Assembly (NCBI GenBank): GCA_964535305.1
Contig: CAZHTF010000026.1
Location: 1-36,218 of the forward strand
Length of the DNA stretch: 36,218 nucleotides
Source: CAZHTF01 sp964535305
GTDB taxonomy: Bacteria; Planctomycetota; Phycisphaerae; UBA1845; Fen-1342
Reading direction: 5' to 3'
The translations under genes and the position numbers were made by a program. This document shows, piece by piece, positions 31,441 to 36,218 of this stretch. How positions within the stretch are numbered: the stretch's first letter is position 1; the number at the start of each line of letters is the position of its first letter. A model generated the notes under the pieces. That model made no database searches and was not told the origin of the DNA. It worked only from the letters and a program-made list of their open reading frames with translations.

Positions 31441-33621
31441 GTGCCGATCGCTCTTAGTGTGCTGCTGCTCATTCCGCTGCTGATGGCCGATCTCCCGATC
31501 GATCGCGACGACATCCAGATTCGCGAAAGCGCCACGCCGCGCATCAGCGAGGAGATCCTCGCCGACGCGAACGGCGACGGTGTGATCCAGATCGTCGGCG
31601 ACCATGTCGTGCTGGACCTGGCCGGTCAGACGCTGCGCGGCGACGTCGCCGGCCGGCCGGACCAATTCACGGGCGTCGGCGTGCGGATTACCGGCAAGAA
31701 CGTCACGCTCAAGAACGCCCGCATTCGCGGCTACAAGATCGCGATCTGGGCCAGTGGCTGCGACGGGCTGACGCTCGAAGACTGCGACGTGTCGGCCAAT
31801 TTCTGTCAGCGGCTTGGAAGCAGCGCTGAGGCCGAGGCGCAAGCCGACTGGCTCTGGCCTCATCAGAACGATTCCGACGAGTGGCGCGTGCGGTATGGCG
31901 CGGGGATTTACATCGAAGACGCGCGCGACGTCACCGTCCGTCGCTGCCGCGCCCGGCAGGGGCAGAATGGTCTGTGTCTGGATCGCGTGAACGAGTCGCA
32001 GATCTACGACAACGACTTCTCGTTCCTTTCTGGCTGGGGCATTGCGCTGTGGCGCTCCAGCCGCAACGTCATTTCTCGAAACAGCGTCGATTTCTGCGTC
32101 CGCGGCTACAGCCACGGCGTCTACAACCGCGGGCAGGATTCGGCGGGACTGCTGGTTTTCGAGCAGTGCAGCGAAAACACGTTTGCCGAGAACTCGGCCA
32201 CGCATTGCGGCGACGGATTTTTCGGCTTCGCGGGGCGCGAGGCGCTGGGCGAGGTCGCGCCGGCGAAAGTCGCGGCCAGCGGCCCGGCGTTCTCCTATCG
32301 CGAGCGCGGCTGCAACGAAAACCTGCTGATTGACAATGATTTCTCCTTCGCCGCCGCGCACGGCGTTGAGCTGACGTTCTCGTTTCACAACGCGATTCGC
32401 GGAAACCGCATCGAAGGCAACGCGATCTGCGGCGTGTGGGGCGGATACTCGCAGGGCACGCTGATCCAGGACAACGAGTTCATCGCCAACGGCGACGCCG
32501 GCTACGGGCTCGAGCGCGGCGGCGTGAACATCGAGCACGGTCGAAACAACCGCATCCTGCACAATCGCTTCAGCGCCAATCGCTGTGGTGTGCACCTATG
32601 GAGCACCTCCAAATCGGCGCTCGCCGAAAAGCCGTGGGGCAAGGCGAACGGCGTCGAGTCGCTCGGCAACTTGCTGGGAGAGAACACGTTCGACCGTGAC
32701 GCGCTCGGGCTGCACCTGCGCGGCGTGGGCCACGTCACGCTGGTGCGCAACCGGCTTTCCGCGGCGCTGCGTGAGCGCGAGGTCGACCCGGATCACCTGG
32801 TGCAGGAGGATGACCAGCTCGAGCTGGCAAAGCCGCAGAACCTGGTCTATTCGCAGTTTGGCGAGCAGCGGCCGGTCGGTCGGCGTGCGGCGCTGCGCGG
32901 GCGCGACAAGATCGTCATGACGGAGTGGGGCCCGTACGACTGGGAGCGGCCGTATCTGCAGCGAATGCCGGACGAAGACGGGCAGCACGTCTATCGAGCG
33001 CTGGGCGTCGAGTCGGCCCGCGTTGCTGCCCGCGGCGATGGCAGCGTGAAGCTCGAAATCGATCGCAGCGGCGAACACGCGCTCATTCGCGTGTCATCCG
33101 CCGCGGCCAGGGTCACGCCGTATACGCTCAGCGCAACGCTCGACCAGGAGGTCGTGCAGCGCGCGGCGCTGCTGGTGCAGGCCCGCTGGAGCGTGCGTGC
33201 ATTCGGCTGGAGCATCGATCCGCGGACGGACGTGGAGGCCTGGCGGGCCGCCGCGATGCGCGACGGCGTGGCGTTCGAAACGACGCGGCTCGATCTGCCC
33301 TTTGGCAACGCCGGCCCGAGTCAGTTGCGGGCCGCGCCGCCCGCACTGCGCGAAGCGGCATTGCCCAAGGAGCGCTTCGGCGTGCTGGCGCAAACGCGGC
33401 TCGACCTGCCGGCCGGCGACTGGCGTCTCACGGTGTTGTCCGACGATGGTGTGCGGCTGTATGCCGACGACCAGCAGATCATCGACAACTGGACCTGGCA
33501 CGGGCCCACGCGCGATTCGGCCGTTCTGAAGCTTGATGAAGCGCGGACGGTCGCGCTGCGCGTCGAGTATTTCGAGCTCGATGGCTACGCCGTGCTGAAG
33601 CTTGATCTCGAGCGCGAGTAG
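31441..33621 (+). CDS. Exported right-handed beta-helix protein (NosD-like) with C-terminal PA14-like domain
   Basis: This protein has 726 residues from GTG 31441 with SD GGAGG at eight bases. A signal peptide (SVLLLIPLLMADLP) opens the protein. Residues ~30-460 carry many parallel beta-helix turns (GVRITGKNVTLKNARIRGY, NVISRNSVDF, NLLIDNDFSF, GNRIEGNAICGVWGGYSQ), as in NosD and other carbohydrate-active or copper-site proteins. The C-terminal part (~640-726) resembles PA14 (TVLSDDGVRLYADDQQIIDN), a carbohydrate-binding fold. The function is probably polysaccharide binding or modification at the cell surface. No nos genes are nearby, so a NosD role is unlikely. Confidence 0.85.
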   Translation: MPIALSVLLLIPLLMADLPIDRDDIQIRESATPRISEEILADANGDGVIQIVGDHVVLDLAGQTLRGDVAGRPDQFTGVGVRITGKNVTLKNARIRGYKIAIWASGCDGLTLEDCDVSANFCQRLGSSAEAEAQADWLWPHQNDSDEWRVRYGAGIYIEDARDVTVRRCRARQGQNGLCLDRVNESQIYDNDFSFLSGWGIALWRSSRNVISRNSVDFCVRGYSHGVYNRGQDSAGLLVFEQCSENTFAENSATHCGDGFFGFAGREALGEVAPAKVAASGPAFSYRERGCNENLLIDNDFSFAAAHGVELTFSFHNAIRGNRIEGNAICGVWGGYSQGTLIQDNEFIANGDAGYGLERGGVNIEHGRNNRILHNRFSANRCGVHLWSTSKSALAEKPWGKANGVESLGNLLGENTFDRDALGLHLRGVGHVTLVRNRLSAALREREVDPDHLVQEDDQLELAKPQNLVYSQFGEQRPVGRRAALRGRDKIVMTEWGPYDWERPYLQRMPDEDGQHVYRALGVESARVAARGDGSVKLEIDRSGEHALIRVSSAAARVTPYTLSATLDQEVVQRAALLVQARWSVRAFGWSIDPRTDVEAWRAAAMRDGVAFETTRLDLPFGNAGPSQLRAAPPALREAALPKERFGVLAQTRLDLPAGDWRLTVLSDDGVRLYADDQQIIDNWTWHGPTRDSAVLKLDEARTVALRVEYFELDGYAVLKLDLERE

Positions 33622-33650
33622 CGGCAGTCGCGTTGCGCGCTCTTTGGCGA

Positions 33651-34067
33651 TCAACCCGGCAACATCCGCTCTTCGCAGCGGCGGCACGCGAGCAGCGTGG
33701 GCATGATGGCAAACGCGGCCAGGTTCAGGTAGTACGCGGCGCCGGCAAGCGGATCGCGATCCATGAAGACCGCCCTGAGCGTCATGCCGCGCAAGAGCAC
33801 GCCGACGCCCACGTCGGCAAGCAGCACCAGCCCAAGCGCCAACAGGCCGGTGGAGAGCGTCACCGAAACGCCAGGGTTGCGAAGCACGCGCTTTACGACC
33901 CAGCTTGCGGCCCAGTAGATCACGATCAGCATCAACGGCGCTTCGAGCAGTTCAGAGGCGCGCGCTCCCAGCCGCGGCGTCAGCAGCAGCACGCGCGCAA
34001 GACCCAGTACGAATCCTGCTCCAAACACGAGACCAAAGTAGGCGATGGCCGCTCTTGCCGCCTGCAT
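33651..34067 (-). CDS. Small four-helix membrane protein of unknown function
   Basis: This 138-residue protein has about four membrane helices (FGLVFGAGFVLGLARVLLL, LIVIYWAASWVVKR, LLALGLVLLADVGVGVLL, LAAFAIMPTLL). The start ATG 34065-34067 has a strong SD (GGAGGAAG). A polar loop separates the third and fourth helices. The GFVLGLARVLLLTPRLGARAS element is of a kind I have seen in uncharacterised membrane proteins; no function can be named. It is followed by hflX upstream on the same strand. Confidence 0.75.
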   Translation of the reverse strand: MQAARAAIAYFGLVFGAGFVLGLARVLLLTPRLGARASELLEAPLMLIVIYWAASWVVKRVLRNPGVSVTLSTGLLALGLVLLADVGVGVLLRGMTLRAVFMDRDPLAGAAYYLNLAAFAIMPTLLACRRCEERMLPG

Positions 34068-34150
34068 CGAACTTCCTCCCAGCCGGCGCCCGCCGCAGGT
34101 TGGTTCGCACGGCGGCGCGCCGCGCTCGCGCGGATCGCGCCAGAATGCAA

Positions 34151-35506
34151 TTACGTCTCGGACTCCGGCGATTCGTCCAGGTGCCGAACGTCGGAAGCGA
34201 TGTTGTGCAGGTGGTCCAGCGTGCGCGGCGCGATGCGTACGTCGATGATCACGCGCCCGTCATCCCAGCGGCGGTCGAGCACTTCGGCGAAACGCTCCAC
34301 GAAGTCCAGCCCGCGGCCCTCGCGAATTGGCAGCGAGAGCTGCAGCCGCCGGATCTGCCCGTGGAGCTGCGCGTGCACGGCGCTGGCCAGCGCGTCCAGG
34401 CCGGCGCCGCTGCGGGCCGAGATTTCGATTGCGTTGGGGAACTGATTTCGCAGGACGGCGAAGGCGGCTGCGTCGCTGATAGCGTCGGCCTTGTTGAGGA
34501 CCATCAGCGTGGGTTTGTCAGCCACGTGCAGATCGGTCAAGACCGTCTGCACCGCTGCGATCTGTCGCGCGGCTTCGAGGTTCGACGCGTCGACGACGTG
34601 CAGCAGCAGGTCGGCGTGGATGGCTTCTTCGAGCGTGGCTCGGAACGACGCGACCAGGTGGTGCGGCAGGTCGCGGATGAACCCGACGGTGTCGGAGAGC
34701 AGCACGTGACCGCCGCCCGACAGCGTCCAGCGGCGCGTCAGCGTGTCGAGCGTGGCGAACAGGCGGTTTTCCACCAGCGCCTGGGCCCCGGTGAGCGCGT
34801 TCATCAGCGTGCTCTTGCCGGCGTTGGTGTAGCCCACCAGCGAGACGGTGAAGAAATCGCCGCGGGCGCGGACCTCGCGCACCTTGCGGCGGTCGATCTG
34901 CCCGAGCTTCTCGCGCAGCAGCGCCACGCGTTTGCCGACCAGTCGCCGGTCGATTTCGATCTGTCGTTCGCCGGGGCCGCGTGTTCCGATGCCGCCGACA
35001 CTGCCGGCCCCGATGCCGCCCGCGGCGCCGGCGATGCGTTCAAGGTGCGTCCACATGCCGCGCAGCCGCGGGGCCGTGTATTCGAGCTGGGCCAGCTCGA
35101 CTTGCAGGCGGGCCTCGGCGGTGCGGGCGCGCGTGGCGAAGATGTCGAGGATCAGCTCGCTGCGATCGAGCACTTTGCAGCGCGCCACCTTCTCGATTTC
35201 GCGGATTTGCGAGGGGCTCAGGTCGTTGTCGAACACGACCACGTCGGCTTCAAAGACTTCGACGCGCTGGCGAATTTCCTCCAGCTTGCCTTTGCCGACG
35301 CAGGTGGCCGCGTCGTACGACTTGCGCCGCTGCACCACGCGGCTGACGACCTGCGCACCGGCGGAGCGCACCAGCTCGCCCAGTTCCTGCAGCGGCGCGC
35401 TTTCCTGCGGCGCGCTATCCAGCAGCACGCCTACCAGGATGGCTCGTTCGCGCTCAACCGACCGGTTTTCGTTGATGGGTTGCTGCGACCAGACGCTGCG
35501 CTTCAT
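34151..35506 (-). CDS. hflX: Ribosome-associated GTPase HflX
   Basis: This 451-residue protein is of normal HflX length. An N-terminal domain (residues ~25-130) is followed by a helical segment with GPGERQIEIDRR. The GTPase domain has G1 GYTNAGKSTLMN, G3 DTVGFIRDLPHHLVASFRATLEE and G4 NKAD. All are conserved, so it should bind GTP. HflX splits or rescues stalled ribosomes in stress. The start is ATG 35504-35506 (MKRSVW), with an in-frame alternative at 35522-35524. It is divergent from the lipoprotein gene at 35618, with a TATACT box 35 bases upstream. Confidence 0.95.
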   Translation of the reverse strand: MKRSVWSQQPINENRSVERERAILVGVLLDSAPQESAPLQELGELVRSAGAQVVSRVVQRRKSYDAATCVGKGKLEEIRQRVEVFEADVVVFDNDLSPSQIREIEKVARCKVLDRSELILDIFATRARTAEARLQVELAQLEYTAPRLRGMWTHLERIAGAAGGIGAGSVGGIGTRGPGERQIEIDRRLVGKRVALLREKLGQIDRRKVREVRARGDFFTVSLVGYTNAGKSTLMNALTGAQALVENRLFATLDTLTRRWTLSGGGHVLLSDTVGFIRDLPHHLVASFRATLEEAIHADLLLHVVDASNLEAARQIAAVQTVLTDLHVADKPTLMVLNKADAISDAAAFAVLRNQFPNAIEISARSGAGLDALASAVHAQLHGQIRRLQLSLPIREGRGLDFVERFAEVLDRRWDDGRVIIDVRIAPRTLDHLHNIASDVRHLDESPESET

Positions 35507-35540
35507 TCGCACTCCGAAGCCCAATGCTGCCGATTGAGGT

Positions 35541-35546
35541 AGTATA
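35541..35546 (-). promoter_or_regulatory. Candidate -10 box of hflX
   Basis: TATACT reads on the minus strand 34 bases before the hflX start codon. A good -35 is not seen at standard spacing. The same box is found before the parA-like and EF-G-like genes. Confidence 0.35.
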
Positions 35547-35617
35547 CCCGTTTCGCTTGGCGGCTCGCAGGCGAAGCTCCGCCGCGACCGCCGCAGCAGG
35601 TGCTAGAGGAGCGTGTC

Positions 35618-36218
35618 TTGAAGTCGACGTCGATTGTGATCGCGCTGGGGCTGGCCGGTTTTCTCGGCTGCGCCGGGGGCTGCACCGCGGGCGGGCGGAT
35701 CGACCGCAACGGGCCGGCGGACGTCGCCCCGCTGAGCGAACTGGAGTTCGCCGCGTTCGCGGATCGCACTGCAACGCGCCTGCTCGACGCACTTGAGAGT
35801 AACGGCATGAGCGGCCCGCTCGCTGCCGGCCTGCCCGTGGTCGAAGACGCCGGCGTCGAGCCGCGCGCCGTTACGCAGAGCTTTTCGCGGCGGCTGGCCA
35901 GCGGCCTGTCCGACAGGTTGGGCGGCGTGGTCAGCTTCGCGGGCCGCAACGACCGCTTCCTGGCGCTGAGCGCCAGCCTGCTGTTCGAGACGGACAAGCT
36001 GGATCAGCAGAATCGGCGGATCACGTTCGTGCTGCGCGAATCGAGCAGCGGGCGCGAGTTGCTGCGCGAAGTCGCGTCCTATCGTTCTCGGAGCACGGCG
36101 GATACACGGGCCGGGCGCGATCTGGCCGCCACCGCGCCGCCGCCGCAATCGCCGCCGCCCGAGTCGCGGCCGCCGGCCAGCGCCGAGCCGCCGTTGGCGA
36201 CGCGGCAGCCCGCGGCGG
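35618..36218 (+). CDS. Lipoprotein, possibly LpoB-like (3' truncated by window)
   Basis: At least 200 residues run from TTG 35618 (SD GAGGAG just upstream) to the window end without a stop. The signal (IVIALGLAGFLGC) has a lipobox ending in Cys18. The following region, LSELEFAAFADRTATRLLDAL, and later QNRRITFVLRESSSGRELLREV, has the shape of LpoB-like penicillin-binding-protein activators, though this is weak. The last 40 visible residues are Pro/Ala-rich, a likely linker. Its end and any second domain are outside the window. Confidence 0.72.
   Translation, partial: MKSTSIVIALGLAGFLGCAGGCTAGGRIDRNGPADVAPLSELEFAAFADRTATRLLDALESNGMSGPLAAGLPVVEDAGVEPRAVTQSFSRRLASGLSDRLGGVVSFAGRNDRFLALSASLLFETDKLDQQNRRITFVLRESSSGRELLREVASYRSRSTADTRAGRDLAATAPPPQSPPPESRPPASAEPPLATRQPAA

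Noticed and set aside
31321..32595. 424-residue open reading frame on the minus strand
   Set aside because: It is antisense to the beta-helix gene and its translation has no signal or motif.
31441..33621. NosD copper-insertion function for the beta-helix protein
   Set aside because: No nosZ, nosF, nosY or other denitrification gene is nearby and the PA14-like C-terminus is not part of NosD.
33905..35542. 545-residue open reading frame on the plus strand
   Set aside because: It is antisense to hflX, which is clearly the real gene.
1..36218. In-frame TGA codons that could encode selenocysteine
   Set aside because: I looked for coding that continues through a TGA near the recognised genes, prompted by selB. 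None was found by eye, though a SECIS search was not possible.
1..36218. CRISPR arrays, insertion sequences, integrases, prophage genes
   Set aside because: No regular direct repeats with spacers, transposase motifs or phage structural genes were seen.

Overview
The window comes from a high-GC bacterium, most likely a member of the Planctomycetota (possibly a Phycisphaerae-like lineage). This rests on gene content: two pseudopilin-type proteins with an FTLIELL N-terminus and an H-x(n)-DG C-terminal motif, an ECF sigma factor paired with a Ser/Thr kinase, a PEP-CTERM protein, dockerin-like EF-hand tails on secreted proteins, an McsA/McsB pair and a large beta-helix exported protein. No transposase, integrase, phage gene, rRNA or CRISPR array is seen. 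The only RNA gene is a tRNA-Ser(CGA).

Layout. (1) 1-4740, plus strand: the C-terminal half of SelB, tRNA-Ser(CGA), an ECF sigma factor, a membrane Ser/Thr kinase with a TPR-like sensor half, and a small TPR-like ORF. (2) 4669-11272, minus strand: a housekeeping run in transcription order of zinc-ribbon protein, TerC-like membrane protein, dihydrolipoamide dehydrogenase, McsA, McsB, a DUF3553-like protein, a ParA-type ATPase and a VanZ-like membrane protein. (3) 11462-14178, plus strand: a two-gene cytochrome bd-like oxidase whose large subunit carries a C-terminal c-type haem domain. (4) 14306-17881, minus strand: glutamate dehydrogenase and an EF-G-like GTPase. (5) 18206-25364: exported proteins (a secreted hypothetical, a PEP-CTERM protein, two tandem metalloprotease lipoproteins, a dockerin-tailed beta-propeller-like protein) interspersed with a DsrE/YedF-like protein and a tRNA-dihydrouridine synthase. 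(6) 25578-30414: YceI, pterin dehydratase, a secreted protein with an internal duplication, two pseudopilins flanking a Cys/His-rich small protein, and a second dockerin-tailed protein. (7) 30624-36218: an inositol-monophosphatase-like enzyme, a beta-helix plus PA14-like protein, a small membrane protein, HflX, and the start of a lipoprotein cut by the window end.

How the parts connect. SelB at the left edge and a YedF-like protein at 20 kb both point to selenium use, although no selenoprotein or selC is visible. McsA/McsB is a protein-arginine phosphorylation module without ctsR or clpC nearby. The most unusual physiological unit is the bd-like oxidase with its fused cytochrome c domain: it predicts a terminal reductase that could take electrons through a c-haem rather than, or as well as, from quinol. 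The right half is rich in export and surface functions (pseudopilins, lipoproteins, metalloproteases, calcium-binding tails, beta-helix).

Limits: family assignments come from reading motifs by eye. Start codons were chosen from Shine-Dalgarno spacing and signal peptides; several are GTG, TTG or possibly CTG. Promoter calls are weak.
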